Shown: positions 1 through 11,576, counted from the stretch's first letter. The stretch is DNA of 64,000 bases from Chionoecetes opilio (GCA_016584305.1 JACEEZ010023664.1:629583-693582); one strand, 5' to 3'. The notes: generated from the letters alone by a model not told the origin. Program-made: numbers and translations.

Positions 1-230
1 CACACCACCCACACACACAACAACCCCCACACCCAACAAAAACACAAACCACCCCCCCCCAAAAACCCCCCCAAAAACCCCAAACCCCCCCCCCCCCCCA
101 AAAAAAAAAAAACCCCCCCCCCCCCCCCCCAAAAAAAAAAAAAAAAAAAAAAAAACCCCAAAAACCCCCCAAAAACCCCCCCAAAAAAAAAAAAAACCCC
201 CCCCCCAAAACCCCCAAAACCCCCCCAACC

Positions 231-270
<40 letters not shown>

Positions 271-290
271 AAAAAAAAAAAATACTGTCA
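1..290. other. A/C-only low-complexity sequence, probable contig-end artefact
   Basis: Almost only runs of A and C with no G and a single T before base 280. Long alternating homopolymer blocks of this kind are typical of unresolved read ends rather than of a genomic satellite. From 291 to 662 the sequence becomes ordinary, with no gene or repeat that I recognise. Confidence 0.7.
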
Positions 291-662
291 AAAGCATAAA
301 AAAAAATCAAAAATTACAAAGTGAAAAAGGGTAGAATTGCTGGATTTTTATATCAAAAAATCGCACAAAAAGCAGATGGTGCACCTCATCCCCCCCCCGC
401 AGACTTTCACCTTTTCCTGCGGCTCAGGCTCTTCATTCCATTCCCCTTCCTGCTGGAGAACCCTTGCGTGTGAAGTGACCTCTTGAATACAGTACTGAGA
501 TGTAATCCCAAAAAACGTAAAAAAGGGGCCAAAAATAAAAACAAAAAGGGGGGCTGGTTCTTACTATTACCCAAAATATCCTTATAAGTGATAACCATGA
601 CGTGTGTGGTACTGTGGTTTCTGGAGGTACTGGAGGAGACAGGAGAGAAGAGAGGAAGGCAT

Positions 663-696
663 TGTGACAGTGTTATTGCCGTATAACACTGTCACA
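663..696. repeat. Perfect 14-bp-stem hairpin
   Basis: TGTGACAGTGTTAT at 663-676 and its exact reverse complement at 683-696 enclose a 6-base loop. It lies seven bases outside the left end of the TIR element that starts at 704. It could be a foreign terminal repeat or part of a larger element; nothing shows a function. Confidence 0.7.
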
Positions 697-703
697 CAAC
701 CAT

Positions 704-2368
704 CAGAGGCGTATTTTGTTGTGTCCTTCCGGAGTAAAATTATACTTATTTAAGCTCCGCCCCTGCTTGCCATCACAAAATACGATTGTAGCGCTGCCAA
801 AGCTCTTTCTTGATGTTGCCGAGAGTAAAAGTGTCGTACACTTCATTACCTCTTACAGAGGCTCAAGGAATATCGTTAAGGTTGACATTATTGAAGGCAC
901 AGCAAAGAGTAGTAGCGTGATTGTCTGTATTACACATCAATATCTAATTGTTTTGAGCTCTTAGAATGGCCTAGCATTGTTTTCTAACTCTATAGATGGA
1001 CTTGATATTAAACTGAAATGTTTAGGGCGCTATGAAACTGTTATTTGAATATCTATTTGCTACACAGCCATTTCACGATGTGCGTCGAGGATGTTTAATG
1101 CTATCATGGACCTGTACGTATGTAGGCTACGTGTACCTACATCTATGTTTCACGAATTATTCTTTGCCTAAACCTAGATGAATGCTGGTTGTGATTCATC
1201 CTCCAGTGCATCTCCCCCGTTTAACATCCATGGGCGGGTGTGTGGTGGGCGGGTGTGTGATGGACGTGTGGTGGGTGGGTGTGTGGTGGGCGGATGTATG
1301 ATGGGCGTGTGGTGGGTGGGTGTGTGGTGGGAGGATGGGTGGTGGGTGGGTGTGTGGTGGGCGGATGTGTGATGGGCGTGTGGTGGGTGGGTGTGTGGTG
1401 GGCGGATGTATGATGGGCGTGTGGTGGGTGGGTGTGTGGTGGGCGGATGGGTGATGGGCGTGTGGTGGGTGGGTGTGTGGTGGGCGGATGTGTGGTGGGT
1501 GGGTGTGTGGTGGGTGTGTGGTGGGCGGATGGGTGATGGGCGTGTGGTGGGTGTGTGTGTGGTGGGCGGGTGGTGGGCGGATGGGTGATGGGCGTGTGGT
1601 GGGTGGGTGTGTGGTGGGCGGGTGGTGGGTGGGTGGGTGGTGGTGGGCGGGTGGGTGCCTGGGTGGTGGGTGTGTGGTGGCCCGTGGGTTACACACAGAG
1701 ACATTCCTACGCGTGTTGGAGCTGAATCAGACTGATGAAATGTTCGTATTCGTGCCCTGCGATAGGTTCTCTAAAAGGCTTTCTTTTTGTGTGATATAAC
1801 ATATATACCAAATTTATACATTTCTATTGCAAATGTAATATCACTCATGAATATATTTAAGTATTTGACTATACTATAGCAATAATACACCAGTTTTGGT
1901 GCTAAGCCAGCAAGCATCAACGAAGATTCGGACACATTGAAAAATTCGAGGGATTGGGAAATTTGTTCCCAGACGTCGCTGGAGAATTTTAATATTTGTG
2001 ACTTCTTACCTGTTAAGAGTCACCTACTCTACTCCTTACTACTCCTTACCTACTCTTAATTAAATACAGTATCCTTTGCGTGTCGTGCGCATGTAATGAA
2101 TGTTGAATTGGATGAGAATTAAAGGAAAAGAGAAACATTTACGGGAGGAGTTTTGATAAGATTTTCTCATGCGCGCGATCTGATTGGCCAGGCTCTTGAA
2201 ACCACCACTCACACCCACGACTGTAAAACTTTACAGGAAAAGAGTAAAATATCGCTGTCGAAGTGTATCTGCTCAGTTTTCTATGCACGCAAAAGAGTAA
2301 AAAATAAGTGGGCGGAGCTTAAATAAGTAAAATTTTACTTCCAAGGGCATGGACAAAATACGCCTCAG
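704..2368. mobile_element. Unclassified DNA transposon with about 60-bp terminal inverted repeats
   Basis: The left end (CAGAGGCGTATTTTG, then a conserved tract through AAGCTCCGCCC near 765) is matched in inverted orientation by 2304-2368, which ends CAAAATACGCCTCAG. The conserved tract includes GTAAAATTATACTTATTTAAG on the left and its near complement on the right. No transposase frame is visible inside, so it is non-autonomous. The interior contains a G-rich minisatellite (1231-1683) and otherwise unique AT-rich DNA. No clear target duplication was found, so the superfamily is left open. Confidence 0.6.
1231..1683. repeat. G-rich minisatellite (GTGGTGGGCGGATG-type units)
   Basis: Imperfect tandem units of GTGTGGTGGGCGGATG and GTGATGGGCGTGTGGTGGGTGG follow each other for about 450 bases. 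The top strand is nearly free of C, and open frames of Pro-Thr-His or Gly-Val-Trp on both strands are by-products of the repeat. Runs of GGG at short spacing could form quadruplex structures on the plus strand. Confidence 0.9.
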
Positions 2369-2477
2369 CTGACAAGATATGTGTCAGGCTCACTCACTCA
2401 GACCAAAACAGCATCCGCTGGGCGACTCCCAACTCGAGCTCAAACTTAAGCTCCTCTCCTCTCTCCTCTTCTCTACG

Positions 2478-2580
2478 TAGTGTTGGCCGAAGCCACCACC
2501 CCGGGAGGCGGGTCACAAACCCTAGGCTAACACCCATTACCCATTCACTGTTGGGTGGACAGGGGCTTGGGGCATTTTCA
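2478..2580 (-). mobile_element. tRNA-derived SINE, type 1, truncated
   Basis: The segment from GTGTTGGCCGAAGCC to GTGGACAGGGGCTTGGG is the reverse complement of the body of the SINE seen more completely at 39085-39318 and 16361-16552. The tRNA-like head with its B box is missing here, so this is a body fragment only. Confidence 0.65.
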
Positions 2581-2635
2581 GGATATTTTTTTGGGGAAAA
2601 AGTGAGTCTTATAAGCTGTAAAATACGGTAGGTAC

Positions 2636-2700
2636 ATAGCCCTCAAGTTAACCTACAGGGCCTACCATCCCACCCCTGGAGGTCACTGCCTAAAGGCATG
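2636..2700 (+). mobile_element. 3' domain of SINE type 2
   Basis: The tract from AGCCCTCAAGTTAACC to CACTGCCTAAAGGC matches the 3' part of the SINE at 54995-55363 and 62814-63716. Only the last 60 or so bases are present. It is followed by CGAAACTCGGGAGGGTAGT, which also recurs at 55475-55494, so a longer shared unit may exist. Confidence 0.6.
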
Positions 2701-2829
2701 CCTCCGGAAGAAAGCAAGCGCGAAACTCGGGAGGGTAGTTTATATATAATATATATATATATATATAAGTATGTGTTCAAAAATACTATCTTAAAATGGC
2801 TCGCCATAGAAAACCAGGCTAAGGGCTGA

Positions 2830-3240
2830 CTAATACAAAAACAAAAGGTCAGACCTTTCTGTCACTGGTTTCAACAGGCGCGAACAATTTTTTGCCTCGC
2901 AGAGGACGTCACGGAGGCTTTGGTGGATAGTACGGACTGAGACGTCCTGAAGGAGCCTCGAATTTTTTTCTCTTAATTCCTTAGCACTGATGCGAGGTTC
3001 AAGGTCCAGTTGGCGCTGTAGCACTTTCGGGGTCCTCTGAGAAGTCAAACGGGCCTTTCCTGTCCTCTTCTTTTGTAGCGGCGGATCCGCTTCTCACGTG
3101 TCCTTACACTTTTTCGTCCAGCAGCGGTGGACACTTCTCAATGCCAAACCGGTGATGGCAGAGATTTCTTTTTTTGTCTTTTCACCCAAGAATCAGGGAA
3201 CTAATAGCTGCGATCTGTTCTTTGGTCAACTATTTCCCTT
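2830..3240 (-). pseudogene. Tc1/mariner-type transposase, N-terminal fragment
   Basis: Read on the minus strand from about 3240 to 2830, the frame gives a helix-turn-helix DNA-binding region of Tc1-like transposases: an EISAITGLALRSVHR segment, then TSQRTPKVLQRQLDLEPRIS and AKELREKN. This family cuts and pastes DNA at TA sites using a DDE/DDD catalytic domain, which is absent here. A frame break or stop near 3110 separates the first helix-turn-helix from the second, and the frame is lost after about 72 residues of the second part. This is a dead fragment. No terminal repeats were identified around it. Confidence 0.65.
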
Positions 3241-3518
3241 GTCCTATTGTCCCACACGAGGCACAAAAGTAATGCACAGTCATGGACAAAAAACACGCAT
3301 GACGCAACACAAAATAAGCGAGATTCTCTCACTGTCAATGCCCAAGGCTGACTAATGCTTTCAAACTTGGTGAGTAGCTCAAGGTCAGCCGTCTTTGTCC
3401 ACATCTCGTGCGCCAATATCATTGACGGATTTGAACCAAGGTTTTGGAGGGTGCTTTGTTCCACGCCATTGGTATTGGCGCAGCATGTTTCGCGCCAATA
3501 CCAATGGCGCTAACTGTA

Positions 3519-4523
<1,005 letters not shown>

Positions 4524-4536
4524 TATATATATATAT

Positions 4537-5039
4537 GCATATTTACTATATTATTCCAGAAAAACACCATACTCACTACGAAGGACACTTATGTGTTATA
4601 TGAGGTGCCTTCTGCATATGAAAGACACTGGTGTATTTTTTATGTCGGAAATCCCTCGTTTCTGATATGCGTATTATTTTCTTAATATATTTTAACGTAC
4701 TTATGGGGACCGCCCACCCTGAATATATCGAAAATTCATGAAAAATATCAAAAATCAGTAAGTCATATAATGGTAGCTGTGGCCTTGGGCAACACACTGG
4801 TGGATAGGTTTTTTTTCCCATATAAGGATATTCAAAGGGATTTAAATCTCTCGCTCTCTCCCCACACCACGTGAGCGCCACGCCTCGTTTGTTATATAAG
4901 TTTTGACAATAACATTTAAATCATCATGCTATTTTTGAGTTTCGAGATGCATTTCAGTGATTACTGGCAATGCATGCGAAAGCGTAAAGCAGCTACCGGG
5001 AGTGTATCAGAGCTCACTCAGCTCAGTGACTTTGTTGCC
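4537..5039. other. No recognisable feature
   Basis: AT-rich sequence with no convincing coding frame, repeat family or structured element that I can identify. A 101-codon open frame on the minus strand (4576-4881) has no recognisable motif and looks random. Confidence 0.5.
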
Positions 5040-5625
5040 GCTGATGGCCTCTACAGCAGTGCTCCTACAAGCTCATAATCCCCATCTGCCTACTGTGTTC
5101 TGAGCCTTTTCAAAGTTCATGATGTCCCCTTCCCTGTAGCCTACTGAGTCACTTCTGACCCATACAGACAATAGGGTACAGCCACCCTCTTCCATAAACT
5201 CGTTCTTACCTCATATTTTTAATGACTGTTACCACCATTTATAATCATGCCTGACATCCTCCTTGCCTTCCCTTCATTAACTTTCCTCTGCTTTTCACTA
5301 GCCTATCACTTACTTGTTTACTTCCATTCCTAGGTATACATACTTATCTACTACTTCTAGGACATTATTCTCAAGCAGCCACTGACTCCTACCTTCACTG
5401 TTAAACTCCATGACTTTATATTTCCTTTCACTAAACTTCAGGTCCCATTCCCTTCCATACGTGTTTGTTATGTGTAAAATCTCCTCCATTTCATCCCTAC
5501 TTTCTGCCATCTACACCTTACTTTCTACATCATCAGCATAGGCCAGACATCCTAACTTCTCTCCTCCTATTGCTACTCCTTTGCTTGACTTCCTGATTCT
5601 CACGATCAGGTCCTCTAAATAAAAC
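5040..5625 (-). pseudogene. LINE reverse transcriptase fragment with YADD box
   Basis: On the minus strand the frame reads ...KGVAIGGEKLGCLAYADD, with the reverse-transcriptase catalytic YADD at 5529-5540. A stop follows, then MAESRDEMEEIL...DLKFSERKYKVMEFNSEG and a VDKYVYLGMEVNK segment. This is the palm and thumb order of a non-LTR retrotransposon polymerase. The stop after the YADD box and the lack of the endonuclease and fingers regions show a decayed fragment. Downstream coding continues weakly (SDRLVKSRGKLMKGRQGG) to about 5200. Confidence 0.75.
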
Positions 5626-5629
5626 AATA

Positions 5630-6310
5630 ATACATGTTCTATATAATTTTCTCACAGAAGCATAGTTTGGTTTAGAAAGGGCGTACAATATATATTTACG
5701 GGGGTAAATAAGTTTACAAAGGCTCAAAAATTGCTTTTAGAACCAAATATCGGAAACCGAAGACCTGATTCGTGATCACCATCAGTAAAAGGCACTATGA
5801 ACCAAGTTTCACCCAAATCCTGTGAAAAGTTTTTTTGCCAAAAATCTGAAGGCAAGGAAGAGCCCAGGAATTTTTTGTGAAAATCACATTTACATTAATA
5901 TCTCAAAAAACATAACAGTTAGGACATACGCAGAATTAAATTTCATTCATAAATAAGCCCATAAATCAAAATTTTCGAAAAGTTAAAAAAAATGATATAT
6001 CTCAAAAACATGACATGTTAAGAAGAACATATTAGGAAGAATGGATAGCGCCATTGGATAGATCTCGTGAAGCTGAACATAATTTATTTGTGTGATTTTT
6101 CTTCTTAGGTCAATAGTTTCGTAGTAAAATGCCAAAACCCAAATCAGAAAAAATTTGAGGGAATTGCAGCCAGATTTTTTATTTTTTACATATACTGTAT
6201 ACGTAAAAATTATCTCCGTAACAATTGTGTATAATGACGTTTTATTAATTGTAGTTGTATGTCATTTTCCCAGTGACGAATATTTGTGGAGGTAGAATCG
6301 TTTTTGTTTG
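5630..6310. other. No recognisable feature
   Basis: AT-rich DNA with repeated CTCAAAAA motifs. No coding frame with family motifs, no terminal repeats and no RNA gene recognised. Confidence 0.5.
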
Positions 6311-6316
6311 CATATA

Positions 6317-6907
6317 CACACAAACCTCGTTTTCCCGGACTAATAGGGGGGAGCACTGGTCCGGGAACCGCAAAAGTCCGGGAATCGCAAAAGTCCGATG
6401 CCATTTTTTTTTTTATTTTTTTATTTTTTTTAAATCACAAAAACTGGCCAAGGGCACAACAAAAATGGGTAACACAAAGCCCGCTTAGTTGCCAGTCCCT
6501 GTAAAGAAGACAGTAAGAGAATAAAATTTAAAAAAACCCACATTACCCACCCCGGACGTTTATTCTACTCTAGTATTTACTGTCCGGCAACCACCAATAT
6601 CAACTACCCCGCCGCGGACTTTTACATCCGCTGAGCATGCTGCCACCTGGCGGGAGGCAGCAGAAAGTGTTCAATAGTCCCAAGAGACATTCCTGCACCA
6701 GGGGCAGTGGGGGTCAGGGGACTGACGGAGGCCGTGCAGGTGAACCGTGAGTGTCGTGTGCCCAAAATTTAAACAATACGACCGCTGAGCATGCTGTCAC
6801 CTGGCGGGGGGCGCGGACACTGACACTGACCAGGGGTGACAGGAGACGCTCGGACCGCCGGACAACTTTGTCAATTTACGAACAGGACCAGGCATTTCAA
6901 CGGGGGG

Positions 6908-6942
<35 letters not shown>

Positions 6943-7033
6943 TCCGGGACTCTGACATATCCCCGGACCTCGGATTTTGTCTGGCAAATCCGATATCCGG
7001 GAAATGGAGGTCCGGGAAATCGAGGTTTGTGTG
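6317..7033 (+). mobile_element. Family B TA-flanked element, copy 1
   Basis: It begins CACACAAACCTCGTTTTCCCGG and ends CCGGGAAATCGAGGTTTGTGTG, flanked on both sides by TA. Long subterminal TCCGGGAA motifs are repeated in both orientations. Other copies lie at 10467-11174, 33164-33905 and 56608-59042. The interior carries the 153-bp unit with CAGGTGGCAGCATGCTCAGCGG (here on the complement) and a poly(A) tract at 6908-6938. There is no transposase, so it needs one in trans; the TA target and TIR suggest the pogo/Tc1-mariner group. A LINE 3' tail has inserted at 6405-6535. Confidence 0.85.
6405..6535 (-). mobile_element. 5'-truncated 3' tail of the Jockey-like LINE
   Basis: The tract from the T-run through ACTGGCCAAGGGCACAACAA to AAGACAGTAAGAGAATAA is the reverse complement of the 3' untranslated region of the LINE at 11780-14839, including its poly(A) as a leading poly(T). 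In the other family B copies the host sequence at this point is continuous (GATGCCATTACCCACC), so this is a copy-specific insertion with a duplication of about four bases (CATT). Confidence 0.85.
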
Positions 7034-7237
7034 TAGTGTGGTAACGTTGCGGTAAGAATAAGGAAACAAGTGATAGTGGAAAAGGTGAGGAGGAAGAAAC
7101 ACACACAGAGATGTGATGGTGTGTGTTGAAGGAGCGAGGCAGGAAGGGAAAGAATAATTGATTTGCTGGGTTTATTATAGTAACGAAAAAGATACTGACA
7201 TATACTGTATAATAATGAACACTTCAAAGTTGATTGC

Positions 7238-7270
7238 CTTACATTCAGGCTGGCACAGCCTGAATGTAAG
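7238..7270. repeat. Perfect 15-bp-stem hairpin with a 3-base loop
   Basis: CTTACATTCAGGCTG, loop GCA, then CAGCCTGAATGTAAG. A perfect 15-bp stem is unlikely by chance, but no element boundary or RNA gene context explains it. The surrounding 7034-7500 shows nothing else recognisable. Confidence 0.8.
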
Positions 7271-7539
7271 ATATATCACAGTTTAAACACAGTCAAAACA
7301 CAGATATATCTTGTAAGTTTAGAACACCGTGTAGTGATGCAGAACACAGCCATCGCCGTGACGCGCTGGGTCACACACGCATCACGAGGCTCGCCACGCA
7401 AACACAGTAAAGAATATAAACACAACTTTGGAAACTTTAAACAATATTGTCCTGTATTAGTAATGACGCGAGGCTCCCTCTTCACTGCCATGCACTTGCA
7501 TTCCGTCTCATTCTTTTTTTTTCTTTTTTTTCCTTTATT

Positions 7540-7576
<37 letters not shown>

Positions 7577-7577
<1 letters not shown>

Positions 7578-9440
7578 CACTTAGCGGTGTAAATCGGCAG
7601 AGGTTAGAATCTGCTCACTCCTCACAGCGCAGCGTCATGGGCCTGGATTTTCACTCCTTTCTCTTCTGTTTGGAGGAGCCCTTGGTGCTGGGACCCTTGG
7701 CCTCTCTGCCCTTGCCACCCTTGTTGTCCTGAGGCGCGGCCGCTGCCTTCTGCTGCTCAGGAAACAGCAGCTTCTTGAGCTCAGCCAGGGCGTAAGCCAC
7801 GTCGTCGGGAGCCCCCGTGATGGTGCCGCGGCCCTCGGCCTCACCCTTGCGTGGGGGCTGCACGCGCACGTCAAAGCGTCGCTCCACCGTGGCGCGGCAA
7901 CCCTGCAGCACGCTTCTCTTCTCTGCACTCACTGGGAAACCGCGTGTTGTCTCCTTCTCCGGCAGGGTTGTCTCCTTCTCCTGCTCCTTTTCATCAGCAT
8001 CTTTTTCCTTTCATCACCAGACTCTTCGTCTGAGCTCTCCTCCTCGCGCCGCTCCCGTCGCCTGCGTCGCGGCTTGCCAGCGGTGCAGGCGGCGGGACGC
8101 TGCTGCACCTCGATGCCCCACGCGGGGTCAAGTGACTCCTCGGGGGCAGCGGCCTCCTCCTGCTGCCCCTTGCTTCTGCTTTCTTTTCTTCAACTTAGCC
8201 TCGGTCTTCTGCCGCTGCCTCTCGTTGGCCCGCTGCTGCTTCTCCCGCTCCGACTTGCGTGAGAGGACCTTGCTCTTGGTGTTGTTGAGGCGGTCCATGA
8301 CCCTGTCGTCCCGCCGGGAGACTAGGATCTTGCGCACCTCCTTGTCGCAGACGAAGCCCACCTCGCCGGCTTTCATGTGGCGGGTCTTGCTCAGGTTTGA
8401 TCCCAGCGTGTACACAACCACCACGTTGCCCAGCCTGTTGCCCTAGGCACTGTTGGCCTTGCACAGCTGTGCCGCGTCGTTCAGAAGGACGCGGGGCACG
8501 TCGCGCAGGGCCTGGCCGGGCTCCAGCTGGAGGTACACGTGGGCCGAGGGCAAGGCGTCCACATGGAAGAACACGAGGCGGTCCGTGGCCTGCGCAAGGA
8601 GGTGGTCGTTCTCATGCTTGTCGGAGCCCATGAGGAGGGTGGCGGGCGGGTCCACGACGTCGCTGCGGAAGGTGATCACAGCGCCGCGTGGCCGCAGCAG
8701 CAGCTCGGGCGCGGCAGGGGGCAGCGTCCTTCTGGACTCTGTTTTGGGCCTTGCCTCGCTGGTTCTTGAGAGGCGGTGCAGGCTTGGAAGACTCCTCTGA
8801 AGACGACTCCTCAGAGTCGGAATCGTCGGCGTCAGGAACCTTCAGTGATGAGTCTTCCGGAACCTGCTCTGCCACAACAGGTTCCTGCACAGTCTGCTCC
8901 TCCTCCTTCACCTCCTTCACTTCCTGCTCCTCCTCAACACACCTTATCACACCCATCTCCGTCTCCGTCTCCTCCACAACCTTCTCCGTCTCAACCGTCT
9001 TCTGTGCATCCAATACTTCTGTGTGCTCCTCAACCTGCTCTTCTTGCTCCACCTGCTCCTCCTGCTTTTCCTGCTCCTCCTCGACACATTCTTTTTCCCC
9101 TTTTTCTTCACCTGCTTTTCCCGGTGCTTGGTCCAGCGGGGCAGACTGCTGGTCAGGCCCCGGGGACTCCTCCACAACAGAGTCCTCGATCGCAGGCTCC
9201 GTCAGGCACCCGCTGGAGGAGTGACATGCGCGCTTCTTCCTTTTGAACATCCTGAGGAAGGCGCGCACGAAGGCACAGCAGCCCGCCTTGTTGCCCTCCT
9301 TGGGGGTCTTGGTGGCGCTGGGTCCTGGCATGGCTGGTGGGGTGAAGGTCTTGAGATTCATTGTTATACTCTTCAGCTCCATCACCCTGAGTTTGATATA
9401 CAGATGAAGGTGCACGCAAAACAGGGAGGGTGGCAATATT
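7577..9440 (-). pseudogene. Processed retrocopy of a CCDC25-like (NFACT-R domain) gene
   Basis: On the minus strand a start at 9331 (MPGPSATKTPKEGNK) opens a Glu-rich acidic region of about 220 residues (EEEQEKQEEQVEQEEQVEE), then, after a frame break near 8690, a domain that matches coiled-coil-domain protein 25: MGSDKHENDHLL, FFHVDALPSAHVYLQL, DVPRVLLNDAAQLCKANS, then NVVVVYTLGSNL and VRKILVSRRDD. CCDC25 proteins carry the NFACT-R nucleic-acid-binding domain. A basic coiled-coil tail (SEREKQQRANERQRQ) follows, then another frame break and a KH-like segment (RRFDVRVQPPRK, ITGAPDDVAYALAELKKLL) ending near 7651. An in-frame TAG follows KANSA at about 8444. The copy has no introns and, after a short 3' region, runs into a poly(A) tract (poly(T) 7513-7575). 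The block is GC-rich in AT-rich surroundings. Frame breaks may partly be sequencing errors; the stop looks real. Confidence 0.65.
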
Positions 9441-9496
9441 AAGGATGTCTTAAAAAACACGTGATTGAACAAAGCCTAATAAGGGCAGCAGGGACA

Positions 9497-9597
9497 GGAA
9501 GAGGTAGGAGTTAGCAGCAGCTTGGAGTTATGAAGAATAGAACTTTGTAGGTTCTATTCTTCATAACTCCAACCTGCTGCTAACTCCTACCTCTTCC
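9497..9597. repeat. Hairpin with 47-bp arms and a 7-base loop
   Basis: GGAAGAGGTAGGAGTTAGCA... at 9497-9543 is repeated as its reverse complement at 9551-9597 with one mismatch. The loop is TTTGTAG. It sits between the CCDC25-like retrocopy and a pyrimidine-rich minisatellite. The motif CTAACTCCTACCTCTTCCT is seen again at 9664-9683, so the hairpin probably arose by local inverted duplication. Confidence 0.9.
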
Positions 9598-9599
9598 TT

Positions 9600-10255
9600 T
9601 CCCCCACCACCACCACCACCACCACCACCACCACCTTTTTCTTCTTCTTCTCCTGCTCCTCCTCCTAACTCCTACCTCTTCCTGTTTCCCGCACTTTCTT
9701 CACTACTATCACCACCACCAGTTACCACCACCACCTTCTTCTGCTCCTGCTCGTCCTTCTGCTGCTCGTCCTTCTGCTGCTCGTCCTTCTCCTGCTCCTC
9801 CTCCTCCTGCTCCTTCTCCTCCTTCTCCTGCTCGTCCTTCTCCTGCTCGTCCTTCTCCTGCTCGTCCTTCTCCTGCTCGTCCTTCTCCTGCTCGTCCTTC
9901 TCCTGCTCCTCCTCCTCCTTCTCCTGCTCGTCCTTCTCCTGCTCGTCCTTCTTCTGCTCCTGCTCGTCCTTCTCCTGCTCCTCCTTCTCCTGCTGCGCTC
10001 CTCGTCCTTCTCCTGCTCCTCCTCCTCTCTCCTGCTCGTCCTTCCCCCTTCCCTGCTCCTGCTCGTCCCTTCTCCTGCTCCCCCTTTACCTGCTCGCCCT
10101 TTCTTTCTCCCGCTCCTCCTTCCCCCCTCCTCCTCCTTCTCCTGCTCCTCCTTCTCCTCCTCCTCCTCCTCCTCCTCCTCCTCCTCCTTCTCCTTCTCCT
10201 CTCTCCTGCTCCTCCTACTCCTGCTCCTCTTTCTTCAGCTCCTCCTGCTCCTGTG
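9600..10255. repeat. Pyrimidine-rich minisatellite (CTGCTCGTCCTTCTC)n
   Basis: A CAC triplet tract at 9606-9634 gives way to many copies of a 15-bp unit, CTGCTCGTCCTTCTC, and then degenerate CTC/CTT triplets. The plus strand is almost purely pyrimidine. The minus strand would read Glu-Lys-Asp-Glu-Gln repeats, but stops occur (for example near 10215), so it is treated as a repeat and not as a gene. Confidence 0.9.
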
Positions 10256-10257
10256 AT

Positions 10258-10328
10258 CTGGATTGCAAACTTGTATCTAAAATATCCAAATTTGCTGATG
10301 ACACCAAATTAGGCGGTAAAACATATAT
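10258..10328 (+). pseudogene. CR1-like LINE reverse-transcriptase scrap (FADD box)
   Basis: The plus strand reads [20 protein letters not shown] in one frame, which is the catalytic FADD box and its usual surroundings in CR1-type reverse transcriptases. Only about 24 codons are left, joined directly to the minisatellite on the left and to a (GATA)n tract (10334-10353) on the right. Confidence 0.7.
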
Positions 10329-10466
10329 AGATTGATAGATAGATAGATAGATATTTTGACCACAACATTCTATACTAGGATAATCGAAATAATTATAATA
10401 TATGGTCCAACAAACACATAACCTTGAAATAAAACAGATACTACATATCTTCAAAAACATAGCATA

Positions 10467-11174
10467 CAAACAAAGCTCAATTTCCCGGACTAATAGGGGG
10501 GAGCACTGGTCCGGGAACCGCAAAAGTCCGGGAATCGCAAGTAAAAAAAAAAAAACGTGACGTTTATCCTACTCTAGTATTTACTAACCGAAGGGATAAA
10601 TATAGGCAACCGACAATATCAACTACCCCGCCGCGGACTTTTACGTCCGCTGAGCATGCAGCCACCTGGCAGGAGGCAGCAGAAAGTGTTCAATAGTCTC
10701 AAGAGACGTTCCTGCACCAGGGGCAGTGGGGGTCAGGGGACTAACGGAGGCTGTGCAGGTGAACCGTGAGTGTCGTGTGCCCAAATGTAAACAATACGAC
10801 CGCTGAGCATGCTGCCACCTGGCGGGAGGCAGCATAAAGTGTTCAATAGTCTTAGAAATGTTCTTGCACCAGAGGCAGTGGGAATCAGGTGACTGACGGA
10901 GGCTGTGCAGGTGAACCGTGAATGTTGTGTGCCCAAATGTAAACAATACGACCGCTGAGCATGCTGCCACCTGGCGGGAGGCGCGGACACTGACCAGGGG
11001 TGACAGGAGACGCTCGGACTGCCGGACAACTTGGTCAATTTACGAACAGGACCAGGCATTTCAACGTAAAAAAAAAAAAAAATTGTCCGAGACTGACATA
11101 TCCTCGGACCTCGGATTTTGTCCGGCAAATTCGATATCCGGGAAATCAAGGTCCGGAAAATCGAGGTTTGTGTG
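10467..11174 (-). mobile_element. Family B TA-flanked element, copy 2
   Basis: The right end CGAGGTTTGTGTG is followed by TA; the left end is slightly decayed (CAAACAAAGCTCAATTTCCCGG) after TA. Inside are three copies of the boundary motif CCACCTGGC at 10662, 10815 and 10967, spaced 153 and 152 bases. The region near 10540 is shortened relative to copy 1. No coding capacity of its own. Confidence 0.82.
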
Positions 11175-11576
11175 TACATGTAAAAAAGGCACTTGCATTA
11201 CAGATACGAAAAATTTGCACAGGCAACAAAGTTGTAGAGCTCAGAAATCCCTAGCGATAGTGTGGTTTCAGATTTGCTCTAAGTCCAATAATTAGCCCGC
11301 CAGAGCCCAAAAAAAATAGTCATCGAGCGTTCGTAGGTATAACGTAAGTTGTTTAAGGTCACAGACGTGCGACCTACCTCGGGAACGTGAGCCCTCACCT
11401 ATGGCCATACATTGTCCCCTTGCTCATATGGTCAGAAAAGCCATACCTGGCAACTCGATAATCGTCATCGAGCAATCGATCGTAGGTATGACGTAGGTTG
11501 TTTAAGGTTAAATAATGTTGGGGACATGAGACATCCTTGTCTAACTCCTATATTATTTTCCATTCAGCCAGTTGTA

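Noticed and set aside
1174..1704. Long His/Pro/Thr-rich open frames on the minus strand
   Set aside because: Produced by the G-rich minisatellite; other frames and the other strand are open as well.
8688..9246. Ser/Cys/Pro-rich frames on the plus strand
   Set aside because: Antisense shadows of the Glu-rich part of the CCDC25-like retrocopy.
9600..10255. Possible Glu-Lys-Asp-Glu-Gln repeat protein on the minus strand
   Set aside because: Stops and unit irregularities; simple minisatellite behaviour and no flanking coding signal.
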